Shown here piece by piece: positions 54,423 through 63,406 of a stretch of 64,000 bases of DNA; positions within the stretch are counted from its first letter, which is position 1, and each line of letters opens with the position of its first letter. Source of the stretch: an uncultured Pseudomonadota bacterium (GTDB lineage: Bacteria > Myxococcota_A > UBA796 > CAJQPC01); assembly GCA_913060515.1 (NCBI GenBank), contig CAJXRZ010000004.1, forward strand, positions 62,001 through 126,000, in the 5' to 3' direction. The translations under genes and the position numbers were made by a program. The notes under the pieces were generated by a model. That model was not told where the DNA came from and made no database searches. It saw only the letters and a list, made by a program, of their open reading frames with translations.

Positions 54423-54902
54423 ATGCGTCAGCGGATGTTTCGAGGAACCTTGCTCATGAGCGTGCTCTTTGTTGGAGCGTGCAAGGGAGATGGCGTGGAT
54501 CTGGGCAGTGGCTCTGAGTTTGAAGGCTCCTGGGAGGGGCTCATCAACGGCCACGCCAACTTTGATGAGGACTGGGAAGAGGACCCTTACTGCACCGGCG
54601 ATGCCAGCGCAGAAGTGGACGCCGCGGGCCTTCTGAACGGCACAGGTCTGTGCACCATCACTTATGGCCCTGCTGTGGATGAGACCTTCGAGGTCACGCT
54701 GATGGGCTCGATCGACGAGGAAGGGTTCGCGAGCATCTACGCCAGCTTTGAGTACCCAGATGACATCCGCGACTTTGAGGACGCCACGCTTGAGGGCAGC
54801 AGCCGCGCGACCATCGATGCCGAGGGCGAGAGCAACTACACCTCAGACCAGCTGCCCGGGCAAGACACGGAGGCCTTTGTGCATCTGAGTCTGCTGCGCT
54901 GA
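54423..54902 (+). CDS. small predicted lipoprotein
   Basis: A 159-residue product. ATG at 54423 gives 'MRQRMFRGTLLMSVLFVGAC' with a basic n-region and Cys20, a normal-length signal unlike others in this window. The body is acidic, rich in Asp, Glu and Gly, with two or three Cys, and probably beta-sandwich; it has some likeness to the 17042 lipoprotein in its N-terminal 'GVDLGSGSEFEG' linker. No family is recognised. It is followed by the hairpin repeat region. Confidence 0.75.
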   Translation: MRQRMFRGTLLMSVLFVGACKGDGVDLGSGSEFEGSWEGLINGHANFDEDWEEDPYCTGDASAEVDAAGLLNGTGLCTITYGPAVDETFEVTLMGSIDEEGFASIYASFEYPDDIRDFEDATLEGSSRATIDAEGESNYTSDQLPGQDTEAFVHLSLLR

Positions 54903-54903
54903 G

Positions 54904-55272
54904 GCGGAGTCTCCTAAGGCTGTCTTTTCGCAGACAAGCGAGGCCGCAGTCCGCAGCGAGACCAGAAGCGGCAGCTTTTGTCGGCTGCCGCCGTCCTCCC
55001 TTTAGAGCCGGGGGTCTGGGGGGGGCTGCCTCCAGAGAGAGACTGAGTCCCGTAAGGCTGCCTCTTCGCAGGTGAGCGAGGACGCAGTCCGCAGCGAGAC
55101 CAGAAGATGCAGCTTTTGTCGGCTGCTGGCAGCCGGCAAAAGGACTCACCCGCTGCCCCCAGAGAGAGACTGAGTCCCGTAAGGCTGCCTCTTCGCAGCC
55201 AAGCGAGGACGCAGTCCGTGGCGCGGCAAGAAGATGCAGCTGTTGTCGGCTGCTGGCAGCCGACAACAGGAC
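54904..55272. repeat. three-copy tandem repeat (138/127 bp) with stem-loops
   Basis: Three related units begin near 54904, 55032 and 55159. Each contains 'TAAGGCTG..TCTTCGCAG', a GCGAGG..GCAGTCCG core, an AGAAG(A/C)(T/G)GCAGC..TTGTCGGCTGC stem segment. Units 2 and 3 each end with a 14-bp hairpin (55113-55142; 55240-55269). Unit 1 instead forms an 8-bp hairpin (54968-54975/54984-54991). The last unit ends at the proS stop codon. No convincing coding frame is present; this fills the 370-base gap. Confidence 0.8.
55240..55269. terminator. 14-bp palindromic hairpin just after proS stop
   Basis: Perfect 14-bp arms (55240-55253 and 55256-55269) separated by TG, three bases downstream of the proS stop on the minus strand. 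There is no T-run, so it may protect or process the proS 3' end rather than end transcription directly. Confidence 0.4.
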
Positions 55273-56769
55273 TCAATAGGCGCGGGCGAAGATCGCCAAG
55301 TGCGTCGCAGGCTTGCCCGAGTAGAAGCAAACAGCCCCCTCTGGCAGCTCCTGCTCCCCGATGGGGTAGCAGCGGATGGTCGCCTTCGTCTCGGTCTTGA
55401 TCTGGTCCTCTGCCGCCTCATCGGCATGCCAGAAGACCTTGTACCAGCCGCCCTTTTCCTTGAGCTGGGTCTTGAACTCAGCGTAGGTGTCGACCTGGTG
55501 GGTGCGGGAGTCGCGCAGCTCGGTGGCCTTGGCCAGCAGCTCAGCTTGCATGTCATCCAGGATGCCGCGAACGGTCTCGGCTGCGCCTTCCAGAGGAATG
55601 CCGAACTTGTCGCCGCCGGTGCGCTTCTTGGAGAAGGCGGAGCCGCCCTTGACGTCGCGTGGGCCCACTTCCATGCGCAGGCAAACGCCCTTGCGCTCCC
55701 ACTCCCAGTACTTGGCGCCAGGCTTGATGCTGTCGCGGTCGTCGACCTTGACGCGGATGCCGGCCGCCTTGAGCTGCTCGTTCATCTTGTCGGCGAATTC
55801 AATGACCACTTCCTTCTCGTGGTCCTTGCGCCAGATTGGGATGATGACCACTTGCACAGGCGCCATGGTGGGAGGCAGAACCAAGCCCACGTCGTCGCTG
55901 TGGGTCATGATGACCGCGCCGACCAGGCGGGTGCTGACCCCCCAAGAGGTGGCCCAGACCAGCTCGCGCTTGCCTTCCTTGGACTGGAAGGTCACGTCGA
56001 AGGCCTTGGCGAAGTTCTGCCCCAAGAAGTGGCTGGTGCCGGACTGCAAGGCCCAGCCGTTCTGCATCATCGCCTCGATGGTGTAGGTCTCCACCGCGCC
56101 AGCGAAGCGCTCGCCAGCGGACTTGAGTCCAGGCACCACAGGGATGGCCAGGAAGTCGCGGGCAAAGTCCGTGTAGACGTGCAGCATGCGCTCGGCCTCT
56201 TCCACGGCCTCGTCCTTGTAGGCGTGGGCGGTGTGGCCCTCCTGCCAGAGGAACTCAGTGGTACGCAGGAAGGGGCGGGTCTTGAGCTCCCAACGGACCA
56301 CGTTGGCCCACTGGTTGATCAGCAAGGGCAGATCGCGGTGGGAGTCGATCCACTTGCCGTACATGTGCCAGATGATGGTCTCGGACGTAGGCCGAACGAT
56401 CAGGGGCTCTTCCAGCTTGGCGTGGGGGTCTACCTCCACGCTCACCTTGCCGTTCTCATCCGTGGTCGAGCGAAGGCGGTGGTGGGTGATGACCGCACAT
56501 TCCTTGGCGAAGCCTTCGACGTGCTCGGCCTCCTTGCTCAGGAAGCTCATGGGGATGAACATCGGGAAGTAGGCGTTGACGTGGCCGGTCTCCTTGAAGC
56601 GGCGATCCAGATCGCACTTCATGGCATCCCAGAGGGCGAAGCCGTGGGGGCGCAAGACCATGCAGCCCTTCACTGGGCTGTAGTCCGCCAGCTTTCCTTC
56701 CCGGATCACGTCCAGGTACCACTGGCTGTAGTCGTCTTCGCGCAGCTTGATTCCGGAGTCTTTGGCCAT
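55273..56769 (-). CDS. proS: prolyl-tRNA synthetase, archaeal/eukaryotic type
   Basis: A 498-residue class II synthetase of the short archaeal/eukaryotic type: no INS editing domain between motifs 2 and 3. Motif 1 includes 'KGCMVLRPHGFALWD', motif 2 'RPTSETIIWHMYGKWI' and 'RWELKTRPFLRTTEFLWQEG', motif 3 'SWGVSTRLVGAVIMTHSDD'; the C-terminal domain ends 'FYSGKPATHLAIFARAY', with a Tyr terminus typical of the group. It charges tRNA-Pro. ATG at 56769; divergent from tkt (137-base gap). The 3' end abuts the repeat region. Confidence 0.96.
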   Translation of the reverse strand: MAKDSGIKLREDDYSQWYLDVIREGKLADYSPVKGCMVLRPHGFALWDAMKCDLDRRFKETGHVNAYFPMFIPMSFLSKEAEHVEGFAKECAVITHHRLRSTTDENGKVSVEVDPHAKLEEPLIVRPTSETIIWHMYGKWIDSHRDLPLLINQWANVVRWELKTRPFLRTTEFLWQEGHTAHAYKDEAVEEAERMLHVYTDFARDFLAIPVVPGLKSAGERFAGAVETYTIEAMMQNGWALQSGTSHFLGQNFAKAFDVTFQSKEGKRELVWATSWGVSTRLVGAVIMTHSDDVGLVLPPTMAPVQVVIIPIWRKDHEKEVVIEFADKMNEQLKAAGIRVKVDDRDSIKPGAKYWEWERKGVCLRMEVGPRDVKGGSAFSKKRTGGDKFGIPLEGAAETVRGILDDMQAELLAKATELRDSRTHQVDTYAEFKTQLKEKGGWYKVFWHADEAAEDQIKTETKATIRCYPIGEQELPEGAVCFYSGKPATHLAIFARAY

Positions 56770-56906
56770 GGTGTCCTCGCGAGCGGGTGACTTGAGGGGC
56801 CGCGTCTAACCGGCCTGTGAATTTCGGGAGAGGGGACTTTGCGCAATCGACGCAGGATCCGTCCTCACCCCCTCGTTAGCTGCGGCCCAACACGAGGAGA
56901 CATCTC

Positions 56907-58889
56907 TTGTCCACCAACGCATCGCCCATCCAGCAGCTCGCCGTGAACACCATCAAGGGCTTGGCCATGGACGCGGTCCAAAAGGCCAACTCCGGGCACC
57001 CCGGAATGCCCATGGGCATGGCCGATGTCTCTACTGTTCTCTTCTCCCAGTTCATGAAGTACGACCCGAACGACCCCACCTGGCCGGACCGGGACCGTTT
57101 CGTGCTCAGCGCTGGTCATGGCTCGATGCTGCTCTACGCGCTGCTGCATCTGACCGGCGTGAAGGACCCCGACGAGGGGACCGCTGCTGTGACCTTGGAC
57201 GACATCAAGGACTTCCGTCAGTGGGGCTCCAACACACCGGGCCATCCCGAGTACGGACACACCTGGGGTGTGGAGACCACCACCGGTCCCTTGGGACAGG
57301 GCATCTCCATGGCTGTGGGCATGGCCCTGGCCGAGGTCGTGATGGCCAACAAGTTTGGTGCTGATCTCTGTGACCACCACACCTTCTGCATCGCTGGCGA
57401 CGGCGACCTGATGGAAGGTGTGACCCACGAGGCCGTCTCCCTGGCCGGCACGCTGAAGCTGGGCAAGCTGGTCGTGCTCTACGACGACAACAACATCACC
57501 ATCGATGGGGCCACCCACCTCTCCTTCACCGACGACACCCCAGCGCGCTTCCGGGCCATGGGTTGGCACGTCGTGCCCGATGTGGATGGCCACGACCACG
57601 CCGCCATCGCGGCTGCCATCGAAGAGGCCAAGGCCTCGGACTTGCCCAGCATCATCTGCTGCAAGACCGTGATCGGACAGGGCTCCCCCAACAAGCAGGG
57701 CAAGAGCGCCAGCCACGGTGCGCCCCTGGGCACCGAGGAGATCCGCATCACCAAGGAAGGCCTGGGCATGGACCCGGACAAGAGCTTCGTGGTGCCCGAG
57801 GAGGTCGTGACCTTCTTCCGCGCGCAGGACGCCGAGCGCGCCGCTGCCCACGGTGCTTGGGCCGAGCGCTTGCGCAACAGCCCCCAGGGCCAAGAGTGGT
57901 TGAGCTGGCACATGCCACCAACCCTGGCCGATGTGCAGTGGCCCACCTTCGAGGCCGGCAAGGGTTTGGCGACCCGCAAGTCCTCTCACGCCGTGCTCAA
58001 CGCCATCGCCGCTGCCATGCCCAACGTCATCGGCGGCAGCGCCGACCTGGCGGGCTCCAACGGCACCATGCTCAAGGGCGAGGGCGCTTTCTCCGCAGAG
58101 AACCGCGATGGCCGCAACCTCTACTTCGGTGTGCGTGAGCACGGCATGGCCGCCATCTGCAACGGCATGGCCCTGCACGGTGGTCTGCGTCCCTACTGCG
58201 CGACCTTCTTGGTCTTCCACGACTACCACCGGCCCAGCGTGCGCCTGAGCGGCCTGATGAACCAGCCCGTGCTCTACATCTACACCCATGACAGCATCTA
58301 CTTGGGTGAAGACGGTCCCACGCACCAGCCTGTCGAGCAGCTCATGGCCATGCGCTTGATCCCAAACAACCGGGTCATCCGCCCAGCCGACGCCAACGAG
58401 ACCGTGGAGGCTTGGAAGGCAGCCATGGATCACTTGGACGGCCCCACCTGCTTGGTCTTCACCCGTCAGGGCCTGCCCACCTTGGACCAGGATGTCTATG
58501 GAAGCGCTGAGGGCCTGCATCAAGGCGCCTACGTGCTCGCAGAGGCCGATGGCGAGCACCACTTCACCTTGATTGCCACCGGCAGCGAGGTCGAGCTGGC
58601 CTTGCGCGCCCGTGAGAGCCTGCAAGGCGATGGCTTTGGTACCCGCGTGGTCTCCATGCCCTGCATGGAGCTCTTCGAAGAGCAGGACGAGCTGACCCAG
58701 TACAGCGTGCTCGGCGATGCACCCCGCATCGCGATTGAGGCCGGCCGCACCCTGGGCTGGGAGCGCTACGCCGAGGCCGTCGTGGGCCACGACGACTTTG
58801 GTGCCTCCGCTCCCGCAGAAGTGCTGATGCAGGAGCTGGACTTCACGGTCGAGCGCATTCGGGCGGCGGCGGCGTTGTTGATGGAGTGA
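56907..58889 (+). CDS. tkt: transketolase
   Basis: A 660-residue enzyme. 'ANSGHPGMPMGMADV' holds the TPP-site His; 'LSAGHGSMLLYALL', 'GDGDLMEGVTHEA' (Mg/TPP Gly-Asp-Gly motif), and 'EDGPTHQPVEQL' are intact. It transfers two-carbon units in the pentose phosphate pathway. The start is TTG at 56907 with GAGGAG 8-9 bases upstream. GTTAGCTGCGG lies at 56875-56885. Confidence 0.97.
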   Translation: MSTNASPIQQLAVNTIKGLAMDAVQKANSGHPGMPMGMADVSTVLFSQFMKYDPNDPTWPDRDRFVLSAGHGSMLLYALLHLTGVKDPDEGTAAVTLDDIKDFRQWGSNTPGHPEYGHTWGVETTTGPLGQGISMAVGMALAEVVMANKFGADLCDHHTFCIAGDGDLMEGVTHEAVSLAGTLKLGKLVVLYDDNNITIDGATHLSFTDDTPARFRAMGWHVVPDVDGHDHAAIAAAIEEAKASDLPSIICCKTVIGQGSPNKQGKSASHGAPLGTEEIRITKEGLGMDPDKSFVVPEEVVTFFRAQDAERAAAHGAWAERLRNSPQGQEWLSWHMPPTLADVQWPTFEAGKGLATRKSSHAVLNAIAAAMPNVIGGSADLAGSNGTMLKGEGAFSAENRDGRNLYFGVREHGMAAICNGMALHGGLRPYCATFLVFHDYHRPSVRLSGLMNQPVLYIYTHDSIYLGEDGPTHQPVEQLMAMRLIPNNRVIRPADANETVEAWKAAMDHLDGPTCLVFTRQGLPTLDQDVYGSAEGLHQGAYVLAEADGEHHFTLIATGSEVELALRARESLQGDGFGTRVVSMPCMELFEEQDELTQYSVLGDAPRIAIEAGRTLGWERYAEAVVGHDDFGASAPAEVLMQELDFTVERIRAAAALLME

Positions 58890-58934
58890 GCGAAGCGCGG
58901 ACGCATTCCTGAGGGCCACCCGGCCTATTGGGCT

Positions 58935-59285
58935 GTGCCCTCACACCTCCCCTCAAAGATCTGTATCCAGTGTGGGCGCCCCTTCCTTTGGCGAAAGAAG
59001 TGGGCGCTCAGCTGGGAGCAGGTGAAGTACTGCAGCGCAGGTTGTCGCAAGAAGGGGCCCCAAGATCCTGCCCGGATCCAAGCCCTCCTGATGCTCTTGC
59101 GTGGCTCCCCAAAGGGCGTCCTTCGCTTGGACTCCGCCACCGAGGCCACGCTGTCTTGTGAGCGAGAGGTCTTGCGCGCCTGCGCGCGCCACTTGGTCGA
59201 GGATGGGCAGGCGAAGCTGTATTCAAAGGGGCGGCAGGTGGCGGCCTCTGGGGCGAGGGGGAACTTGGAGTTGCGACGCCGTTGA
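58935..59285 (+). CDS. DUF2256/DUF3253 fusion protein
   Basis: A 116-residue protein. Residues 8-45 match DUF2256: 'CIQCGRPFLWRKKW', 'WEQVKYCSAGCR' with two Cys pairs that could bind zinc. Residues about 50-116 match DUF3253, a small winged-helix-like domain. Both are found alone or together in many bacteria with unknown function, often near photolyase-type genes, though none is here. Start GTG at 58935, 45 bases after tkt. Confidence 0.85.
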   Translation: MPSHLPSKICIQCGRPFLWRKKWALSWEQVKYCSAGCRKKGPQDPARIQALLMLLRGSPKGVLRLDSATEATLSCEREVLRACARHLVEDGQAKLYSKGRQVAASGARGNLELRRR

Positions 59286-59314
59286 CGGCGCTCACTCGAC
59301 TGCAGGACACAAGC

Positions 59315-61138
59315 TCACTCGCAGGGCCAGGGGCCCAGTGAGATCGCGTTGTTGTCCTCGTCACACTCGGCGAAGTCGCCGCCGGGGTCTACCTCGACCC
59401 ACAGCTCGGAATCGCCCCATTCCGCTCGGGTGAACTGCTCTACAGCGAGCCATGTCGCGTCACCGGTGGCCACGTCGATGGACTGCTCGCGGAGCTCAGC
59501 TGGCGCGCCGTTGCGGGTGACCATGAAGCTGACGCGGAGCTTGCTGGCGTCTACCGTGCCGTAGTTCTCGATGGGAACGAGCACGCTCACCAGGTCGTCC
59601 GGGCAGGCGGAGAGGCAGAACTCGGGCGCAGCTGGGGCCAGGTCCGGCAGCCAGTGGCCCGGACCGAGCTCGGTACCCCCGGCGCGGAAGCTGTTCCAGC
59701 TCGCCCAGTTGGGGCGCTGCGTGGTGGGGATGCTGCCATCGTTGTTCACGTTGGTGATGTGGTAGGCGAACTGATTCCAGATGGGCCGCGCCGGGGCCCA
59801 GGAGCTGTTGGCATCGCCGATGACCGTGATCCCGGTCCAGCCCGCCTTGGAGTAGTTGTTGCTGGCCACGATGATCTCGGTGGAGCCATCGTTGTCTACG
59901 TCAGCGATGAGGGGGTACTCAAAGAGGGTACCGCTGGCGTGTCCCTCCTGCTCCATGAGCACATCACCTGTGGCGCCGTCGAAGACCCAGAGGGTGTACT
60001 CGTCGGCGTAGACCACCTCGCTGGCGCCGTCCCCCTCAAAGTCAAACACGCTGCTTCCGGTGATGGAGCTGCTGTAGTCGGAGACTGGGTTGGACCAGAG
60101 CACCGCGCCGTCGGTGTCGAAGAGTGAGTAGAAGGCCTTGCCGGCCACGCCGACCTCGGGGGCGCCATCACCGTCAAAGTCCGCCACGGTAGGTGCGCCG
60201 CCGCTTCCACCGCCGGGCAGCGCCGTCTCCCAAACCAGGGAGCCGTCGTTGGCGATGAGGCGCACAGAGCCGCCGGAGGTGCTGACGACGTCAGGCAGAC
60301 CATCGGCGTCGAAGTCGCCTACTGCGGGAATGCCGTCCACCAAGGCGGAGGCCCAGATCTCGGTGCCGTCCATCTCATACACAGCGTTGCCAGCCACAAC
60401 TTCCAGGACACCGTCGCCGTCCATGTCCACAGCGAAGCTCATGTAGCGGCCGCCAACACCGCTGGCGCCTAGGCCGAGCAGCGCGCCGGTGTGGTCAAAG
60501 ATCTGGCGGCCGAAGATCACCTCGGCGAGGCCGTCCCCGTCCATGTCAGCGATGGATGGGGCGCCATAGGCATAGAGCTCGGTGCCGGCAGCCCACTTCA
60601 GCCGCGGCACGCCCGCGACCAGCTCCAGGCAGACCACGGCGGAGGTGGTGCCTGCCACGCAGATCTCGGGCACGCCATCGCCATCCAGATCGCCGATGGC
60701 CGGGCTGCTGCTGCTGTAGATGCCTTGGCCGTCCACTTGGTCCACGGCCCAGAGGTATTCGCCGCCGTCCCCGCTGATTGCGTTGAGCACGCCACCGGCG
60801 CCATAGGCGCTGCCAGAGAAGGTGGTGTAGACGATGTCGGGCACGTCGTCTTCGTTGATGCTTCCGTCGCCGTTGTCATCGCTGAGGTTGGCGATGGCGG
60901 GGGTGGACATGATCTGGGTGAAGGCCGGGAACGCGGGGTTCTCGGGTTGCTGCCACTCCAGGACCGGATCAAAGGTGCCGACGACGGCATCCCCCACACA
61001 TTCGTCGTGGGGGTCCACCGCGTAGGGGGTGCCCTCAAGCTCTGGGCAGGCCTCGCCAGCGGAGGCATCAGCGCTGGGAGTCAGCTCGTAGTCGTTGCAC
61101 GCGAGCAGAAAGAGCAGCGTCGTATGAATGGCGGGCAA
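59315..61138 (-). CDS. FG-GAP/VCBS repeat lipoprotein with CARDB-like domain
   Basis: A 607-residue lipoprotein. TTG at 61138 (GGAG 5 bases upstream) gives 'MPAIHTTLLFLLAC' with Cys14. Residues about 75-460 carry six or more FG-GAP loops ('DLDGDGVPEICVAG', 'DMDGDGLAEVIFG', 'DFDADGLPDVVS', 'DVDNDGSTEIIV') of a calcium-stabilised beta-propeller. Residues about 495-607 look like a CARDB adhesion domain ('VPIENYGTVDASKLRVSFMV'). It is probably a surface adhesin or scaffolding protein. The 173-base gap to the upstream gene shows no gene. Confidence 0.85.
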   Translation of the reverse strand: MPAIHTTLLFLLACNDYELTPSADASAGEACPELEGTPYAVDPHDECVGDAVVGTFDPVLEWQQPENPAFPAFTQIMSTPAIANLSDDNGDGSINEDDVPDIVYTTFSGSAYGAGGVLNAISGDGGEYLWAVDQVDGQGIYSSSSPAIGDLDGDGVPEICVAGTTSAVVCLELVAGVPRLKWAAGTELYAYGAPSIADMDGDGLAEVIFGRQIFDHTGALLGLGASGVGGRYMSFAVDMDGDGVLEVVAGNAVYEMDGTEIWASALVDGIPAVGDFDADGLPDVVSTSGGSVRLIANDGSLVWETALPGGGSGGAPTVADFDGDGAPEVGVAGKAFYSLFDTDGAVLWSNPVSDYSSSITGSSVFDFEGDGASEVVYADEYTLWVFDGATGDVLMEQEGHASGTLFEYPLIADVDNDGSTEIIVASNNYSKAGWTGITVIGDANSSWAPARPIWNQFAYHITNVNNDGSIPTTQRPNWASWNSFRAGGTELGPGHWLPDLAPAAPEFCLSACPDDLVSVLVPIENYGTVDASKLRVSFMVTRNGAPAELREQSIDVATGDATWLAVEQFTRAEWGDSELWVEVDPGGDFAECDEDNNAISLGPWPCE

Positions 61139-61312
61139 GAGGACTCCGGATGTGTCTCCGGGTCATGGTCGCTTCTTCCTGTGATTCGCGCAAGCGGGGA
61201 GGGCAGTGCGGCGTGTGCTGCCGCGTTTCACGACTGCTGCGGCGTTGTGGATGGAAAGTACAAATGCGCGGGGGGGAGTTTGCACTCGGGCTGCAGGCTA
61301 AGAGCAGCAAGA

Positions 61313-61777
61313 TCATTCGGTCCGCTCCAGAGCGGCCTGGTCTCGAGTCAGCTTGTCGTCAACGACCTGACTCCAGTGAGCCCCACGCGCCTGGGCCGCT
61401 TGCCTCTCCGCCTCGTAGGGGCTGGGGGCACCGTGTAGCGTCTGCAGGTAATCGACGTACGCGAAGGATTCCGCGTCCATGTATGTCCCGCACAGTGCCC
61501 GGGGGACCCAACTTTCAGGCACCTGAAAATCCCTGTCTCCGTGGCCGTATACACCGGGGGCCCAGCGCTCCCAAACGCCGACGACATGCTGGATCTCCTT
61601 GTCTTGGTTCACCTTTGCCTCGACGCAGATTGGCCCCTTGGGGAGAAGGTCTTTCGGCTTGAAGAGCTGGTAGGGGTAGAGGGGAGCGTTCGAGCCCTCG
61701 ATGGCCACCAGTTCCGGGTGGACGTAGGCCCAGGCGTGAGTGGGCTCTGGCTGACAAGCCAGGAGTAGGAGCATCAC
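61313..61777 (-). CDS. small predicted lipoprotein
   Basis: A 154-residue product. GTG at 61777 gives Met-Met-Leu4-Ala-Cys8, another very short signal. It has three Cys besides the lipid one and no family I recognise ('VYGHGDRDFQVPESW', 'RALCGTYMDAESFAYVDYL'). Start overlaps the stop of the preceding unknown gene by 4 bases (GTGA), so the two form an operon. Confidence 0.7.
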   Translation of the reverse strand: MMLLLLACQPEPTHAWAYVHPELVAIEGSNAPLYPYQLFKPKDLLPKGPICVEAKVNQDKEIQHVVGVWERWAPGVYGHGDRDFQVPESWVPRALCGTYMDAESFAYVDYLQTLHGAPSPYEAERQAAQARGAHWSQVVDDKLTRDQAALERTE

Positions 61778-62757
61778 TTGCTCACCATGAAGGCGGAGAG
61801 CGCCAATTCACTCTCCCGTGTGGATGCAGAGAGGATTCGGTCCGCGGCTTCGGCTCCATCCAGCCCATGGGTCTCATAGAGGACCTCCCAGCCTTGACTC
61901 CGCCAGTCAGCAATGGTCATGCCTGGAAATGCGCTCATGAGCTGCCCCTGCAGGACTGGACTGTCCATCACCCAAGCCTGCCAGGGCATTGTATCTCCGC
62001 TACTTTCCAGTTCTCCGACTTTCACGCTCCGAATGGCGCTCAGGTCCACAACCAGAACAGGGCTTTCCGAGGTCTCGGAGCCCAACATTTCGAGCGCCCA
62101 AGCCGCTACTTGGCTGGGCGGGACCGAGCTGGCTGCCCTCCAGTCTGTCACGAGCATTCCCAGCAGACGGCTAAGTTCAACATCTTGCTCCGGGCCTAAT
62201 TCCACACGCTGAAAGCCCTCTAGTTGTGTGGCTGATTGGCGCGCTTCGCTGCATGAAACGTCAAGCTCGGAGCCCAACAGGTCCAGCCCTTGTAGCTTGC
62301 TCAAGCCAGCACTTGCATCGCGTGCGCCCGCCAAGGCCTTGTCCAGAGCTTGACCCGCATAGATGGCCGTCTTTGCGGCGTCTACTGCAACTCCAGGAAC
62401 GCCAGCTGCCTTTACGGCAGTTGAGGCGCCCTGAATGAGGCTGCTCCAGGACTTGGAGTTGTTGAGATGGATGCTGAGGTCAGGGCCAGCTTGCGCCGCT
62501 TCCTGTGTCCAAGCACCTGGCTCAAGTAGGACACGGGTCGCTGTGGATAGGCCCTTGCTGAAGACCTGTTGGGCGTCGGCGATTCCGTCCCGCAGCATCG
62601 ACACCAACTCCTGATGGTCGGTCCCCGGCGCGCTGACACCCTCAAACATGTTGTCTTGTGCCTGTGCGTTCGAGCCAAGAACCTTCTCGTTCAGGCTGCT
62701 CTCCGTCGGCGCTGTCTTCTCCGTGCTGCTCTTTTCGACCTTCGACTTGCTGGCCAT
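61774..62757 (-). CDS. hypothetical soluble protein
   Basis: A 327-residue protein. ATG at 62757 with GGAG 8-9 bases upstream is preferred over a TTG four codons earlier. The N-terminus is Ser/Lys/Thr-rich and probably disordered; the centre (about 85-160) is Ala/Gly-rich and helical, and the C-terminal third has an alpha/beta character ('VLVVDLSAIRSV'). No signal or motif is seen. Coupled to a short lipoprotein gene. AGCTTAG at 62839-62845 lies upstream on the same strand; the gap 62770-62902 holds no gene. Confidence 0.65.
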   Translation of the reverse strand: MASKSKVEKSSTEKTAPTESSLNEKVLGSNAQAQDNMFEGVSAPGTDHQELVSMLRDGIADAQQVFSKGLSTATRVLLEPGAWTQEAAQAGPDLSIHLNNSKSWSSLIQGASTAVKAAGVPGVAVDAAKTAIYAGQALDKALAGARDASAGLSKLQGLDLLGSELDVSCSEARQSATQLEGFQRVELGPEQDVELSRLLGMLVTDWRAASSVPPSQVAAWALEMLGSETSESPVLVVDLSAIRSVKVGELESSGDTMPWQAWVMDSPVLQGQLMSAFPGMTIADWRSQGWEVLYETHGLDGAEAADRILSASTRESELALSAFMVSK

Positions 62758-62902
62758 GACCCTCTCCAATTGAAGGTCGAGCTTCCCAAGCTGCTCGGCA
62801 GCAGTTCAAACACTCTGGACTGAAATGTCCAAAACCTCAGCTTAGAGCGGCGATGTGCTGTGAGGCGGTCACTTGCGCGAAGCACAACCCAAACCCCCAG
62901 GG

Positions 62903-63406
62903 TCACTCATAGTACGCCAACTCCCACCTCTTCCCATCCACCTCAAACACCACCAAGCCCAGCCCCACAGCAAAGACCTGCTCTCCCTCCAGCGGGCTGC
63001 CACTCGTCTCCAGCGTCGCCGCTACGGGAAAGGTGCCGTACCAAGCGGTGGCCTCGCCGATGTCCAGGATCTCACTGGCCTCGTTCTCGGAGACCCAGCC
63101 CTTCTCGGGTCGGGTAGGGAGCAAAGTTTGCTCGTTCAAAACCAACCCCGCGTCGCTCTCAATGCTCCAGACCGCCCACTCAGAGGCATCGGCCCAGCGA
63201 GGTCCGACTTTCAGGGTCCACTGCTCGGCCTCGGCCAGCAACCAGAGGGTGGGACCGTCGGGTTCATCTGCGGGAATGAAGGTGGAGAACTGGCCTTCCA
63301 CGGGCAAGTAGTCCGTGGCCCACTCACCGCTACCTTCGATGGGATCCGGCTCCCCACAAGCTAGGAGAGGGGAGAGCGCCCAAATGAGCGCTACCACTGC
63401 ACCCAC
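62903..63406 (-). CDS. small predicted lipoprotein
   Basis: A 167-residue product with N-terminus 'MGAVVALIWALSPLLAC' (Cys17); the GTG at 63406 or an in-frame GTG at 63397 may be used. The rest is Trp/Glu-rich and beta-type ('LWLLAEAEQWTLKVG'), of unknown function. Its start overlaps the end of the TolB-like gene by 7-16 bases, so it is probably its downstream partner in an operon. Confidence 0.72.
   Translation of the reverse strand: MGAVVALIWALSPLLACGEPDPIEGSGEWATDYLPVEGQFSTFIPADEPDGPTLWLLAEAEQWTLKVGPRWADASEWAVWSIESDAGLVLNEQTLLPTRPEKGWVSENEASEILDIGEATAWYGTFPVAATLETSGSPLEGEQVFAVGLGLVVFEVDGKRWELAYYE

Noticed and set aside
54914-55330. Repeated peptides encoded on the minus strand in the hairpin repeats
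   Set aside because: Units differ by 127 and 138 bp, so the frame is not kept across copies; no ribosome site.
55234-56790. 518-codon antisense frame over proS
   Set aside because: Shadow of proS and of the repeat unit; no domain.
56865-58919. 684-codon open frame antisense to tkt
   Set aside because: It mirrors tkt codon periodicity; GC-rich third positions remove antisense stops. The product has no domain, while tkt is certain.
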